This document shows, piece by piece, positions 1 through 8,013 of a DNA stretch of 64,000 bases. Both the position numbers and the translations under genes were made by a program. Every line of letters starts with the position of its first letter. The first letter of the stretch is position 1. The stretch comes from Halobacillus litoralis (GTDB lineage Bacteria > Bacillota > Bacilli > Bacillales > Halobacillaceae), in the NCBI RefSeq assembly GCF_009856445.1, contig NZ_WMFA01000002.1, positions 868,001-932,000 on the forward strand, written 5' to 3'. The notes below the pieces were generated by a model. The model saw only the letters and a list, made by a program, of their open reading frames with translations. It was not told the origin of the DNA and made no database searches.

Positions 1-8
1 TGTAGTGA

Positions 9-95
9 TTAATACCACCAAGAAGCTCCTACAATAATAAGGAGAATAAACAAAACAACGATTAGCGCAAAGCCTCCACCATATCCTTTACTCAT
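9..95 (-). CDS. YjcZ/SscA-like short sporulation peptide
   Basis: A 28-residue peptide: a short Gly-rich N-terminus (MSKGYGGG), one hydrophobic membrane segment (about residues 9-25) and the end ASWWY. This layout is typical of the YjcZ family of tiny spore-associated peptides in Bacillaceae. A strong ribosome binding site (AAAGGGGGG) lies about 6 bases before the ATG. A CATATATA box about 28-35 bases upstream could be the -10 of a mother-cell sigma factor (SigE/SigK type), but this is weak. The gene stands alone. Function is known only as sporulation-linked in relatives; the family call rests on pattern and length. Confidence 0.8.
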   Translation of the reverse strand: MSKGYGGGFALIVVLFILLIIVGASWWY

Positions 96-364
96 TCCAA
101 TTCCCCCCTTTACTTCTATATATGAAGCATGGCTGGAATCGGTATGGGTGAAAGGCTGAGCCCCCTATTGATTAGGCGGATCTGTGGATTATTGATTAGA
201 GTAAAAGTCAGGATTATTGTAGACTCAAGTTTTTTATGTTTGAAGCGGAGGAGGCGGGTAATGAATCGTTTTCGAATCATAGCTTTTTCTTAATATGGCA
301 GAAAGTTTTGCTTATCGCGTTACTGAGTTTTTTCAATTGGGAGCATAGCTTTACTTTAATTTGA
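96..364. other. Intergenic stretch, no supported gene
   Basis: This gap separates the YjcZ-like peptide from the monooxygenase gene; both are leftward. A plus-strand open frame of 42 codons (236-364) has no ribosome binding site and is not called. No convincing intrinsic terminator for the upstream monooxygenase was seen. Confidence 0.5.
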
Positions 365-1357
365 TTAATCCTGGAACAATTGAGCGATTCTATTATAGGA
401 TTTTTTCTTTTCCTCAAAATCGAATATATTTGTAATGATCAAAAATTCGTCTGTACCATAGTATTCAGACAGTTCTTCCAATTGAGTTTTCACCTGATCT
501 GGATTTCCTATGATGCAACGTCTTCTATTTTTGCTAATCTTCTCCATTTCTTCTTCCGTATAAGAATAATTTTTGGCCGCCTCCAAAGAAGGTACACGTG
601 TATCAAGACCTTTTTCCACACGAAGTAACCAGAGATCCTGGCTTTTTGCAAGCTCCTCTGCCTCTTCTTCTGTTTCTCCACGAACAACAAATATACAAAC
701 ATTAACCATTGGTTCGTTCATATCCGAGTCTTTGAATCGCTCTCTATAGGTAGCTATGGATGCCCTTCCGTGATCAGGGTTGATGAAGTGACCAAAAGTG
801 AAGCCTGTTCCGTTTAGTGCTGCATGTTTAGCGCCTCGCTCAGTCAAACCGAGTACCCATAGATCCGGTTGATGTTCGGTATTCGGACGTGCTTTTACTC
901 CATAGAATCGGTCATCTTTAGGAGTGGTTTGTTGTAAAAATTGTTTCAGCTCTTTCACTTGCCTGGAAAAAGAACTGAGTGGCTTTTCAAAACCATCAGT
1001 GAGGGCGAGCCTTGTCTTTGGCCCACCACCTGGGGAACGGCCCAGTCCAAGATCTATTCTTCCAGGAAAAAAAGCTTCAAGCATACGGAAATTTTCGGCT
1101 ACTTTCAGTGGGCTGTACTGTGGAAGTAAGACACCACCGGAACCGACCCGTATGGTTGTTGTTGATTGGGCAATCATGGATATAAGTATCTCAGGAGACG
1201 TACTGGCCAGACCATTAGTATTGTGATGCTCAGCCACCCAATATCTATGAAATCCTAATTTTTCTGTGTATTTAGCTAATTCCACTGATTGTTGTAACGC
1301 TTTTTGAGCAGCCTCTCCCTCGGATATCGGGCTTTGATCAAGCACACTTAATTTCAA
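365..1357 (-). CDS. Luciferase-like (LLM class) flavin-dependent oxidoreductase
   Basis: A 330-residue protein of the bacterial luciferase-like monooxygenase family, MsnO8/YceB-type subgroup, expected to use reduced FMN from a separate reductase. Visible family landmarks are the start LSVLDQSPI, YWVAEHHN near residue 40, the RVGSGGVLLP strand near 70, and DLGLGRSPG near 102. The whole TIM-barrel length is present. The ATG follows AAAGGTGAG. It sits 18 bases behind a PadR-type regulator on the same strand, so the two probably form one transcript and the regulator may control it. The substrate cannot be read from sequence; YceB is the likely B. subtilis counterpart. Confidence 0.85.
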   Translation of the reverse strand: MKLSVLDQSPISEGEAAQKALQQSVELAKYTEKLGFHRYWVAEHHNTNGLASTSPEILISMIAQSTTTIRVGSGGVLLPQYSPLKVAENFRMLEAFFPGRIDLGLGRSPGGGPKTRLALTDGFEKPLSSFSRQVKELKQFLQQTTPKDDRFYGVKARPNTEHQPDLWVLGLTERGAKHAALNGTGFTFGHFINPDHGRASIATYRERFKDSDMNEPMVNVCIFVVRGETEEEAEELAKSQDLWLLRVEKGLDTRVPSLEAAKNYSYTEEEMEKISKNRRRCIIGNPDQVKTQLEELSEYYGTDEFLIITNIFDFEEKKKSYNRIAQLFQD

Positions 1358-1375
1358 TGACAGCTCACCTTTCCT

Positions 1376-1762
1376 TTATCTGTATACATCGGCCATAATT
1401 TGTTTTAGTATTTGCATCTGTTCTTCAAATAACAATTTATATCGTTTTTTTAATACATCAAATTCTTCTTTGCCGTCATCCGTAAGATAATACCAGTACA
1501 CTTTTTGTCTTTTCTTATCATGTGATTTGTAATCTTCCTTACGGTATAATAATCCTTGCTCTGTCATTTCATGTAGGGTATCAAGTAATGTAGAAGGTGC
1601 GGGTATCCAATTTTTCGTAAGTTTTTTGAACTCTGCTTTAAAGTGTTCACTGATCATTGGCTGATGAACTTGTAACAGATGCATGATATAAAACTTCGTA
1701 AATTGCGCGGCACTCATGTTTAAAGCGAATCGTTTCGGATTGTTTTTATGAGACAAAATCAT
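1376..1762 (-). CDS. PadR-family transcriptional regulator
   Basis: About 128 residues with a winged-helix core (FYIMHLLQ, then PAPSTLLDTLHEMTEQGLL as recognition helix and following strand, then a basic wing KSHDKKRQKVYWYYLT) and a C-terminal helix with heptad-like hydrophobic positions for dimer formation. These are PadR features. The frame is open to 1825, but the only ribosome binding site, AAGGGG, lies just before codon 22. ATG at 1762 is used here; TTG at 1756 is better spaced from that site (9 bases instead of 3) and may be the true start. It is followed after 13 bases by the flavin monooxygenase gene. Its ligand is unknown. Confidence 0.8.
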   Translation of the reverse strand: MILSHKNNPKRFALNMSAAQFTKFYIMHLLQVHQPMISEHFKAEFKKLTKNWIPAPSTLLDTLHEMTEQGLLYRKEDYKSHDKKRQKVYWYYLTDDGKEEFDVLKKRYKLLFEEQMQILKQIMADVYR

Positions 1763-1829
1763 CCACCCCTTGTCATAAAATGGTCTTTCTATCATTTTAC
1801 AACAAAAGATGGATGAATTGTCCAATCAT

Positions 1830-1843
1830 ACGCACATTCGTTC
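1830..1843. promoter_or_regulatory. LexA-like box upstream of the padR gene (weak)
   Basis: CGCACATTCGTTCG matches the Bacillus LexA (DinR) palindrome CGAAC-N4-GTTCG except for one base. It lies about 70 bases upstream of the padR start and next to a possible -10 TATGAT on the minus strand. A single near-match of this size can occur by chance. Confidence 0.25.
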
Positions 1844-1901
1844 GCTTAGGTGTTGTTTTTTTATTTTTTATTCGGAGTTACTACTAAGTTTGAAGTAGAA
1901 C

Positions 1902-2900
1902 TTATTTACATACTTGAAAGGCAATTTTCCCGAAATTTTTAGAGTCCTGAATGTATTCAAAGGCTTCTTTATACTGATCCATTGTAAATATCTTATCTAC
2001 TTGTGGTTTTATTTTGTGTTCACTAATAAAACGAAGCATCTCCCGCAATTCCTCTGCACTCCCCATCGTCGATCCAAGCAAGTTGTACTGTCCATAAAAG
2101 AATTGACGGATGTTGATGGTCACTTCATCCTCTGTTGTAGAACCGAACGTGACAATGGTTCCTCCCTTGCGTACAATTTCCAATGATTTATTGAAAGTGG
2201 CGTTCCCAATCGTTTCAATAAGCAAGTCGACTTGTTCAGATGCCAACGCTTTCTTCCAGTCTTCTTCTGTTGAAATAGCTACATCTGCTCCAAGCTTCAA
2301 GGCTTCCTCTTGTTTACTTTCTGATCGGGAGGTCACAATGACTCGTGCCCCGATCGCTTTCGCAAACTTCAGGCAAAAGGTAAGGACTCCACTGCCAATG
2401 CCCGGCAGCATGATTGTTTGATCCGCTCGTAGATTCCCTCTTGTAAACAAGGCTCGATAAGCAGTCAATGCCGCTAGGGGAAGCACACCTGCTTCTTCAA
2501 AAGACAAATGCTCTGGTTTTTGCTCAAGATGATCCTCTGTACACGTGTAATATTCTGCAAAGGTCCCATGATCAGGAAGACCGACAATTTCAAATCCTTC
2601 AGGAGGGGCATCACTATTTCTCTGCCAGCCAAGACCAGGATTGACAATGACCTCGTCTCCTTTTCGAAACTTAGTGACGTTCTTCCCTACGGTTTCTACA
2701 GTACCCGATGCATCTGAACCGGGTATTAAAGCAGGGTCATCCGCTTTATGACGTTTCGTAACTACTGCCAAATCTCTCCGGTTCATTCCTGCTGTATGTA
2801 CTTTTACTCTTACTTCATTGTCTCTGATTTGTGCCTCCGGTATCTCGCTTACTTTCAAACCTTCCAGCCCCTCTTTTCCTTCGTGAACAATTGCTCTCAT
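1902..2900 (-). CDS. Zinc-type MDR-superfamily dehydrogenase / quinone oxidoreductase (YogA-like)
   Basis: A 332-residue medium-chain dehydrogenase/reductase. The GroES-like N-terminal domain contains NRRDLAVV, IPGSDASGTV and GDEVIVNP; the Rossmann part contains GSGVLTFCLKFAKAIGARVIVT, then TSRSESK at the NADP-binding loop. The catalytic and structural zinc cysteines of classical alcohol dehydrogenases are missing, so this is a zinc-free quinone-oxidoreductase type, like B. subtilis YogA. The start follows AGGGAGAAGG. It has no obvious operon partner; a strong terminator lies upstream, after yocH. The substrate is unknown. Confidence 0.8.
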   Translation of the reverse strand: MRAIVHEGKEGLEGLKVSEIPEAQIRDNEVRVKVHTAGMNRRDLAVVTKRHKADDPALIPGSDASGTVETVGKNVTKFRKGDEVIVNPGLGWQRNSDAPPEGFEIVGLPDHGTFAEYYTCTEDHLEQKPEHLSFEEAGVLPLAALTAYRALFTRGNLRADQTIMLPGIGSGVLTFCLKFAKAIGARVIVTSRSESKQEEALKLGADVAISTEEDWKKALASEQVDLLIETIGNATFNKSLEIVRKGGTIVTFGSTTEDEVTINIRQFFYGQYNLLGSTMGSAEELREMLRFISEHKIKPQVDKIFTMDQYKEAFEYIQDSKNFGKIAFQVCK

Positions 2901-2974
2901 GCTTACCTTCTCCCTTCCTATTACAATTGTCTTTAGTCTATCAATAAGTGCTTGGAACTCAAAATAAACCGCAC

Positions 2975-3014
2975 TAAAAAACTCCTTTCTGCATCCACAG
3001 AAAGGAGTTTTTTT
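2975..3014. terminator. Intrinsic terminator (bidirectional shape)
   Basis: A perfect stem of about 14 bp (ACTCCTTTCTG / CAGAAAGGAGT) flanked by A-runs on the left and T-runs on the right. It ends the leftward yocH-like gene 12 bases after its stop. Confidence 0.92.
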
Positions 3015-3026
3015 ACGATTATAAAA

Positions 3027-3845
3027 TTAGTCAACGAGTACTTGGACTTTAACCGTTTTTCTACCGAAGTCAAGAGCATCTTCACGGGAAGGCATGAAAA
3101 CATCAATACGGTTGCCGTTGATGGCACCGCCGGTATCTCCAGCGATTGCAGTTCCATAACCTTCGACATATACTTTAGAGCCAAGTGGAATGACATTCGG
3201 GTCTACAGCGATAACTTTTTGGTCCGGGTTCGCACGCAGGTCAATTCCGGTAGCTGTGACACCACTGCACCCTGTGCAATAAGCCGTATAAGCTGTGGCT
3301 TCAGCGGTAAATTCTTTAATTACATCGTTACTTGTATCCTGACTTGTGCTTGTTTGAGTTGCTGTTGATGTGCTATTGCTGGAATTACTGCTGGAACTAT
3401 TGCTTGAGCTGCTGTTTGAGCTCGGAGCTGATGTTTGTACAGCCTGTCCATCAACTTTGAACTGGTCGCCAGGATGAATGAGGGTGGAAGTCAGGTTGTT
3501 CCACGCCATCAGTTGATCCACTGAGATATTGAATTTTTGAGAAATGGCGTACAACGTGTCTCCAGACTTCACTGTGTAAGTGGATGTGTTGGAAGACGTA
3601 GTAGAAGAAGGTGTGCTGGATTTAGACTCGCCTGCTACTGTTAATGTTTGGTTAGGATAAATTAAATTTGATTGTAAACCATTCCATGCTTTCAAGTTCT
3701 GAACAGTGACGTCATATTTTTGGGAAATTCCCCAAAGTGTATCCCCTTGATTGATTTTATATTCCGTTTCGTGGGCACTTGCCGTAGTGGCGAATGCTCC
3801 CGTTAATGCGACAGTTGCTACAACAGAAAATACAGTTTTTTTCAT
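3027..3845 (-). CDS. yocH: Secreted LysM-3D cell-wall hydrolase (YocH-like)
   Basis: A 272-residue exported protein: signal peptide (about 1-24, cut after ASA), two LysM modules (about 28-72 and 89-133) that bind peptidoglycan, a Ser/Asn/Thr-rich linker (about 134-175), and a C-terminal 3D domain (about 180-272). The 3D domain has AVDPNVIPLGS, GDTGGAINGNRIDVF and its conserved aspartates. This order matches YocH of B. subtilis, a muralytic enzyme controlled by the WalRK cell-wall system. A strong AGGAGG precedes the ATG. Two WalR half-sites, TGTTAA and TGTAAT, lie upstream at 3903-3917, but they are 3 rather than 5 bases apart, so WalR control is only suggested. Confidence 0.88.
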   Translation of the reverse strand: MKKTVFSVVATVALTGAFATTASAHETEYKINQGDTLWGISQKYDVTVQNLKAWNGLQSNLIYPNQTLTVAGESKSSTPSSTTSSNTSTYTVKSGDTLYAISQKFNISVDQLMAWNNLTSTLIHPGDQFKVDGQAVQTSAPSSNSSSSNSSSSNSSNSTSTATQTSTSQDTSNDVIKEFTAEATAYTAYCTGCSGVTATGIDLRANPDQKVIAVDPNVIPLGSKVYVEGYGTAIAGDTGGAINGNRIDVFMPSREDALDFGRKTVKVQVLVD

Positions 3846-3881
3846 GAAATTCTGCCTCCTCTTGATTGGTCGATCCCTATG

Positions 3882-3917
3882 TATTTAGGTGATCCGTTCA
3901 CAATTACAAGATTAACA
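3882..3917 (-). promoter_or_regulatory. Candidate yocH promoter with WalR-like half-sites
   Basis: On the minus strand TTGTAA (3904-3909) and TAAATA (3882-3887) are 16 bases apart, about 40 bases before the yocH ATG. TGTTAA and TGTAAT half-sites overlap the -35. Their spacing differs from the usual WalR direct repeat. Confidence 0.35.
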
Positions 3918-4130
3918 GAATCTCAGGATAAATTAAGAACAAACAAGCAACAGTTTAGTTGCAAACATAACATCCATGTTTCACAGCCATTACAAAAGGA
4001 GCATTTGTACCGCGAAACGGCCAAAAATGCCCTTCTTCTGCTACCCTTCGTCAACATTCAACAAAGCGGAGGTTTGCCTATTCATAGATTTTTTTACCCA
4101 AAAATGATAGAAAAAAACATATTCTAGCGA
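3918..4130. other. Intergenic stretch, no supported gene
   Basis: Between the yocH promoter and the next terminator I see no ribosome-binding-site-supported ORF. An 82-codon plus-strand frame (3879-4127) lacks a binding site and codon-level plausibility. Confidence 0.5.
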
Positions 4131-4165
4131 AAAAAAGCACAGATCCACTGGAATCTGTGCTTTTG
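4131..4165 (-). terminator. Intrinsic terminator of the ABC-F gene
   Basis: Stem AAAGCACAGAT / ATCTGTGCTTT with a 7- to 9-base loop; the U-run is on the minus strand (AAAAAA at 4131 on the plus strand). Confidence 0.9.
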
Positions 4166-4173
4166 TCTCATCC

Positions 4174-5790
4174 TTATTTAGCTGCTACTTGCTTTTGAAC
4201 TTCCGGGTCATTCAAGAACTCATCATACGTCATTTCTTTATTGACAATCTTTCCATTAGGCGTAATTTCAATAATACGATTAGCAATGGTCTGAATGAAT
4301 TCATGGTCGTGGGAAGCAAAAATGACCGAACCTTTGAAATTGATCAATCCTTTGTTCAAGGATGTGATGGACTCAAGGTCGAGGTGGTTGGTCGGTTCAT
4401 CCAAAAGAAGAACGTTTGCTTGAGAAAGCATCATTTTAGAAAGCATACAACGCACTTTCTCTCCACCTGAAAGGACATTCGCTTTCTTAAGCGCTTCTTC
4501 TCCGGAGAACAGCATACGTCCAAGGAAGCTGCGCAGGAACGTTTCTGTTTCATCTTCTGGTGAATACTGACGAAGCCACTCGACAAGATTTAAATTCGAA
4601 CCTTCGAAGAATTCCGAGTTGTCTTTAGGGAAGTAGCTTTGAGATGTCGTTACACCCCATTTATAGGTTCCCTCGTCCGGCTCAACCTCACCCATAAGGA
4701 TCTGGAAAAGAGTCGTTTTTGCTACTTCGTTTGATCCCACAAGGGCCACTTTATCGTCTTTATTAAGGGTGAAGCTGACATTGTCCAATACTTTCTCACC
4801 ATCTACCGTTTTCGAAAGGTTTTCAACTGTCAGCAAGTCATTACCAATTTCACGTTCCGCATTGAATGCAATATAAGGATACTTTCTGGAAGATGGTTGA
4901 ATATCATCCAGCGTAATTTTATCGAGCAGTTTCTTACGGGAAGTCGCTTGTTTGGATTTGGAGGCGTTGGCACTGAAACGTGCAATGAACTCTTTCAAAT
5001 CCTTAATTTTCTCTTCTTTTTTCTTATTCTGTTCGGAAGCCATTTTTTGCGCTAATTGACTGGACTCATACCAGAAGTCATAGTTTCCGACATAAACCTG
5101 GATTTTTCCAAAGTCAAGGTCTGCGATATGTGTACAGACATTGTTTAGGAAGTGACGGTCGTGGGAAACCACAATGACTGTATTCTCAAAATCAATCAAG
5201 AAGTCTTCCAGCCATTGGATCGCTTTAATGTCCAGGTGGTTGGTCGGCTCATCGAGAAGAAGGACATCCGGGTTTCCGAAAAGCGCTTGTGCAAGTAGAA
5301 TCTTCACTTTCTCTGATCCTTGCAGTTCACTCATCTTCTTATCATGAAGGTCTTCGCCAATGCCTAAACCTTTTAATAGACGGGCAGCGTCAGAATCCGC
5401 TTCCCATCCATTCATTTCAGCGAATTCGCCTTCCAGTTCCGCCGCACGCATGCCATCTTCTTCTGAGAAATCGCCTTTCATATAGATGGCATCTTTTTCT
5501 TTCATCACTTCATATAGACGTGTATGACCCATAATAACGGTTTCAAGCACTTGATATTCATCATATTCGAAGTGGTTCTGTTTCAAGACGGCCAAACGCT
5601 GGTCTTTTTTCAAACTTACATCACCAGTCTGCGCCTCGATCTCACCGCTCAGAATCTTCAAGAATGTAGATTTGCCTGCACCGTTCGCACCAATGAGGCC
5701 ATAGCAATTCCCCGGTGTGAATTTTATATTTACGTCTTCAAACAACTTTTGGTCGCCGAATCGAAGACTTACATTGTTTACTGTTAACAT
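4174..5790 (-). CDS. ykpA: ABC-F family ATP-binding protein (YkpA/YbiT type)
   Basis: A 538-residue cytosolic protein with two ABC ATPase domains and no membrane segments, as expected for ABC-F proteins that act on the ribosome rather than transport. Domain 1 has Walker A GANGAGKST near residue 34 and DEPTNHLD; its signature is LQGSEK instead of LSGGE. Domain 2 has a canonical LSGGEK and DEPTNHLD, but its Walker A reads GSNEVAKT, with the middle glycines replaced. I recall similar degeneracy in the YkpA/YbiT subgroup, which fits its length (about 540). The inter-domain linker (about 240-290) is Lys/Glu-rich. Start follows GGAGG with 8-base spacing. It is monocistronic. Confidence 0.9.
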   Translation of the reverse strand: MLTVNNVSLRFGDQKLFEDVNIKFTPGNCYGLIGANGAGKSTFLKILSGEIEAQTGDVSLKKDQRLAVLKQNHFEYDEYQVLETVIMGHTRLYEVMKEKDAIYMKGDFSEEDGMRAAELEGEFAEMNGWEADSDAARLLKGLGIGEDLHDKKMSELQGSEKVKILLAQALFGNPDVLLLDEPTNHLDIKAIQWLEDFLIDFENTVIVVSHDRHFLNNVCTHIADLDFGKIQVYVGNYDFWYESSQLAQKMASEQNKKKEEKIKDLKEFIARFSANASKSKQATSRKKLLDKITLDDIQPSSRKYPYIAFNAEREIGNDLLTVENLSKTVDGEKVLDNVSFTLNKDDKVALVGSNEVAKTTLFQILMGEVEPDEGTYKWGVTTSQSYFPKDNSEFFEGSNLNLVEWLRQYSPEDETETFLRSFLGRMLFSGEEALKKANVLSGGEKVRCMLSKMMLSQANVLLLDEPTNHLDLESITSLNKGLINFKGSVIFASHDHEFIQTIANRIIEITPNGKIVNKEMTYDEFLNDPEVQKQVAAK

Positions 5791-5829
5791 GTGATAATCC
5801 TCCAGTACTCTCGTTTCTTTACCATAGAA

Positions 5830-5835
5830 ATTATA
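5830..5835 (-). promoter_or_regulatory. Extended -10 promoter of the ABC-F gene
   Basis: Minus-strand TGATATAAT (TG-n-TATAAT) lies about 40 bases before the ABC-F start; no good -35 is visible, which is usual for extended -10 promoters. Confidence 0.5.
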
Positions 5836-5871
5836 TCATTCTTCAGCGTTGTATGATAGCCGTCGGCAAGA

Positions 5872-7215
5872 TTAAAAATATCCGCGTTCTCTACCCCACT
5901 CAAGAAATAAATCATAGTCTTCATATACCTTTTTCTCATAATGGTCGGCCCAGACACAGAGTTGCTGGCGGAACCTCTTCTTCTCTGACCCAACCGCTTC
6001 CATGATGCTGTCTTCACTATGATAGTCAAGTACACCTTCAGCAATATCCACATCAGCCCTTGCATGGATTTTCGCACTCACTTTAGCCATTATCTTTACT
6101 GTCTTTTTGACAGACTTAAGCTCGAGTAAATGCTTCTCTTTCACATCTTTGGAAAAGGGAGAGCGTTCCCGCACATAAAAATCCTTTCCATCCATGGTGA
6201 AAAAGCCGAGAAAAGGATCGGAAAGGTGGTGCATCGCCTGTTGCGTGTGAATGACTCTCCTTCCCTGATGTTTGTGATCATTCCAAAATGTCTCATCATA
6301 GGGAAAGAAATAAGCAGGTATTGGGGTTCGTGCTTCTTTTGCTTCAAGGATGATATCATCCTCATGGTCCTCATTACATGAGCCTTCAATAAGAATGTAA
6401 TACCTTTTCAAACCAGTCGATCCAATTCCCGCTCCTGTCTTTTTGACTACATCTTTGATCCGGTAATAATCCTTCGCCTTCTTTTTCTTTCCATCCAGCG
6501 AATGATAATAGTCGTCCCACGCTCTTTCTAACAATCGTCTCTCGTGTTTAGGAACAGAAGTCAGCTTGTCCTTCCCTATATCAAAAGATCGTATGGAATC
6601 ATGGTTGATGATGGTCTGCTTTTCCAGTTCGTGTGACAAGCTTCTTTGCTCCGCTTTTTTTATCGCTTTTTTGACAGGCCCTTTTGTGGATTCTTTCGTG
6701 AATTGAACTTTTTCAGGACTTAATTCACGATCATGATAGGCTTGCATTTGTTTTACGTAGGTTTTCAAATATCGCTGAACCATCTCATCCTTAGCCTCCT
6801 CATCATATGAAAGGGAGTTCATCATCAGGCGAATACTAACGACCATCCTTAAGACGTCATAAAGATAAGACCCAAGATAACCTTCATCGAAGTCATCCAC
6901 ATCGAAGACAATCTCTTTGTTTTCATTTTGGAAGACACTGAAATTATTGAAATGTAAATCTCCCATGATCCATGTCGGTCTGTCCGCCGGTGTATGGAAG
7001 GTAAATGGCAGCTCTGTCGTATCATGAAAGAACAAATAGGCACTTCCTCTAAAAAAGCTGTACGGATCTTCTTTCATTTTACTGTACTTCTTTTTACGCT
7101 CTTTCTCCGTCAATCCCATTAAATCCTCATCAAACTTGTCTAAAACGGTAGAAAGCGAATCCTTTCTCAATCGTTGTTTGGTTTCACGCATCTGTTTTAT
7201 TTTTGGGTCCATCAT
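5872..7215 (-). CDS. DUF2252 domain protein
   Basis: A 447-residue cytosolic protein of the DUF2252 family. Visible are FFRGSAYLFFHD near residue 54, GDLHFNNFSVF near 84, DVDDFDEGYLG near 104 and KTGAGIGSTGLKRYYIL near 267. The GDLHxxNF...DxDD pattern resembles the catalytic loop and metal-binding motif of aminoglycoside/choline kinase-like folds, so a phosphotransferase activity is plausible but unproven. Start: GGGAGGG lies 4 bases before the first ATG and 7 before a second ATG at 7212. Monocistronic, between the ABC-F and ydjO genes. Confidence 0.82.
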   Translation of the reverse strand: MMDPKIKQMRETKQRLRKDSLSTVLDKFDEDLMGLTEKERKKKYSKMKEDPYSFFRGSAYLFFHDTTELPFTFHTPADRPTWIMGDLHFNNFSVFQNENKEIVFDVDDFDEGYLGSYLYDVLRMVVSIRLMMNSLSYDEEAKDEMVQRYLKTYVKQMQAYHDRELSPEKVQFTKESTKGPVKKAIKKAEQRSLSHELEKQTIINHDSIRSFDIGKDKLTSVPKHERRLLERAWDDYYHSLDGKKKKAKDYYRIKDVVKKTGAGIGSTGLKRYYILIEGSCNEDHEDDIILEAKEARTPIPAYFFPYDETFWNDHKHQGRRVIHTQQAMHHLSDPFLGFFTMDGKDFYVRERSPFSKDVKEKHLLELKSVKKTVKIMAKVSAKIHARADVDIAEGVLDYHSEDSIMEAVGSEKKRFRQQLCVWADHYEKKVYEDYDLFLEWGRERGYF

Positions 7216-7235
7216 CTACCCTCCCTTGAATATAA

Positions 7236-7270
7236 GAAAAAGCGATTGCCTTAGAAGCAATCGCTTTTTT
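7236..7270 (-). terminator. Intrinsic terminator of the ydjO-like gene
   Basis: Stem AAAGCGATTGC / GCAATCGCTTT followed on the minus strand by a U-run. Confidence 0.88.
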
Positions 7271-7272
7271 TA

Positions 7273-7485
7273 TTATGACTCTGCTTTATAGTACAAACTA
7301 TTGTTCTCTACAACTTGCAGTACTTTGTTTTCTTCTTCCATATCACTTCCGCACATTGGACACTTCTTATTATTATTGGTTCTGAAGTTGTCTCTCATCC
7401 AACAGTTACAGTCCTCGGAAGTACAAACCCAAATCTTTGTATCTTCTTCTTTAATCTCAGCCTGATTTTTCTTTCCGAAAGCCAT
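7273..7485 (-). CDS. ydjO: YdjO-like cold-inducible small zinc-ribbon protein
   Basis: A 70-residue protein with two Cys pairs arranged as a zinc ribbon: WVCTSEDCNCW (about residues 19-29) and KCPMCGSDM (about 41-49). Size, spacing and the MAFGKK start match the YdjO family, named cold-inducible in B. subtilis. The start is preceded by AAAGGGGGGG. It lies directly after a cold-shock protein gene on the same strand but behind that gene's terminator, so it is probably read separately or by read-through. Molecular role unknown; nucleic-acid binding is a guess. Confidence 0.78.
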   Translation of the reverse strand: MAFGKKNQAEIKEEDTKIWVCTSEDCNCWMRDNFRTNNNKKCPMCGSDMEEENKVLQVVENNSLYYKAES

Positions 7486-7518
7486 CGGCGTAGCCCCCCC
7501 TTTAGAATGTCATGATAT

Positions 7519-7552
7519 AAAAGAGACTGACCTTCAAAAGCCAGTCTCTTTC
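7519..7552 (-). terminator. Intrinsic terminator of the first cold-shock gene
   Basis: Stem AAGAGACTG / CAGTCTCTT between csp (stop 7562) and the ydjO-like gene. Confidence 0.85.
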
Positions 7553-7561
7553 TATTTTTTA

Positions 7562-7762
7562 TTATAGTTTCGTGACGTTTGCAGCTTGTGGTCCGCGATT
7601 GCCTTCTGTCACTTCAAACTCTACAGCTTGACCTTCTTCTAGAGACTTGAAGCCTTCTTCGTTGATCGCGCTGAAGTGTACAAATACATCATCTTCACCT
7701 TCAACCTCGATAAAACCAAAACCTTTTTCCGCGTTAAACCACTTCACTGTACCTGTTTTCAT
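7562..7762 (-). CDS. Cold-shock protein (CspB/CspD type), copy 1
   Basis: A 66-residue single OB-fold RNA/ssDNA chaperone. RNP1 (KGFGFIEV, residues 13-20) and RNP2 (VFVHFSAI, 27-34) are intact, and the length equals that of B. subtilis CspB-family proteins. GGAGG lies 10 bases before ATG. A sigma-A promoter (7919-7947) gives a leader of about 150 nt containing a terminator-like hairpin, which suggests expression is set post-initiation. A near-identical paralog lies at 37.5 kb. Which B. subtilis Csp it matches cannot be decided. Confidence 0.95.
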   Translation of the reverse strand: MKTGTVKWFNAEKGFGFIEVEGEDDVFVHFSAINEEGFKSLEEGQAVEFEVTEGNRGPQAANVTKL

Positions 7763-7812
7763 AGGGATGGATCCTCCAATGTTTCAAAAATTAATATGCG
7801 TTTTGCAATAAA

Positions 7813-7872
7813 GAAAAAATCACATATTATAAAAAGTACCAATAAGATTGATCACTCTTTATAATAGGTGAT
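7813..7872 (-). promoter_or_regulatory. Terminator-like attenuator hairpin in csp copy 1 leader
   Basis: In the minus-strand leader a 19-position stem forms between 7872-7854 and 7837-7819 (17 Watson-Crick pairs, one G-U, one mismatch, 16-base loop), immediately followed by a U-run. It lies between the predicted start site (about 7912) and the ribosome binding site (7773-7777). The stem is mostly A-U. Confidence 0.65.
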
Positions 7873-7918
7873 TGGAAGTGCGAACTTCTGAATATTGGTA
7901 AATTTTATCCTTTTATAC

Positions 7919-7947
7919 ACTATACTATGACTCACCGGTGAAGTCAA
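7919..7947 (-). promoter_or_regulatory. Sigma-A promoter of csp copy 1
   Basis: TTGACT (7947-7942), 17-base spacer, TATAGT (7924-7919) on the minus strand. Start site expected near 7912. Confidence 0.82.
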
Positions 7948-8013
7948 GCAGAGCGCGCGATTAACCGTTACACGACTAGTATATACAGTGAGAAGGCGAA
8001 TTATTCCATTCCG

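Noticed and set aside
236-364. Plus-strand 42-codon frame with a hydrophobic stretch
   Set aside because: No ribosome binding site before its ATG and no neighbour or terminator support.
3903-3917. Full WalR box before yocH
   Set aside because: Half-sites are present but 3 instead of 5 bases apart, so only a weak candidate is reported.
3879-4127. 82-codon plus-strand frame between yocH and the ABC-F gene
   Set aside because: No binding site; overlaps the yocH promoter region; no recognisable pattern.
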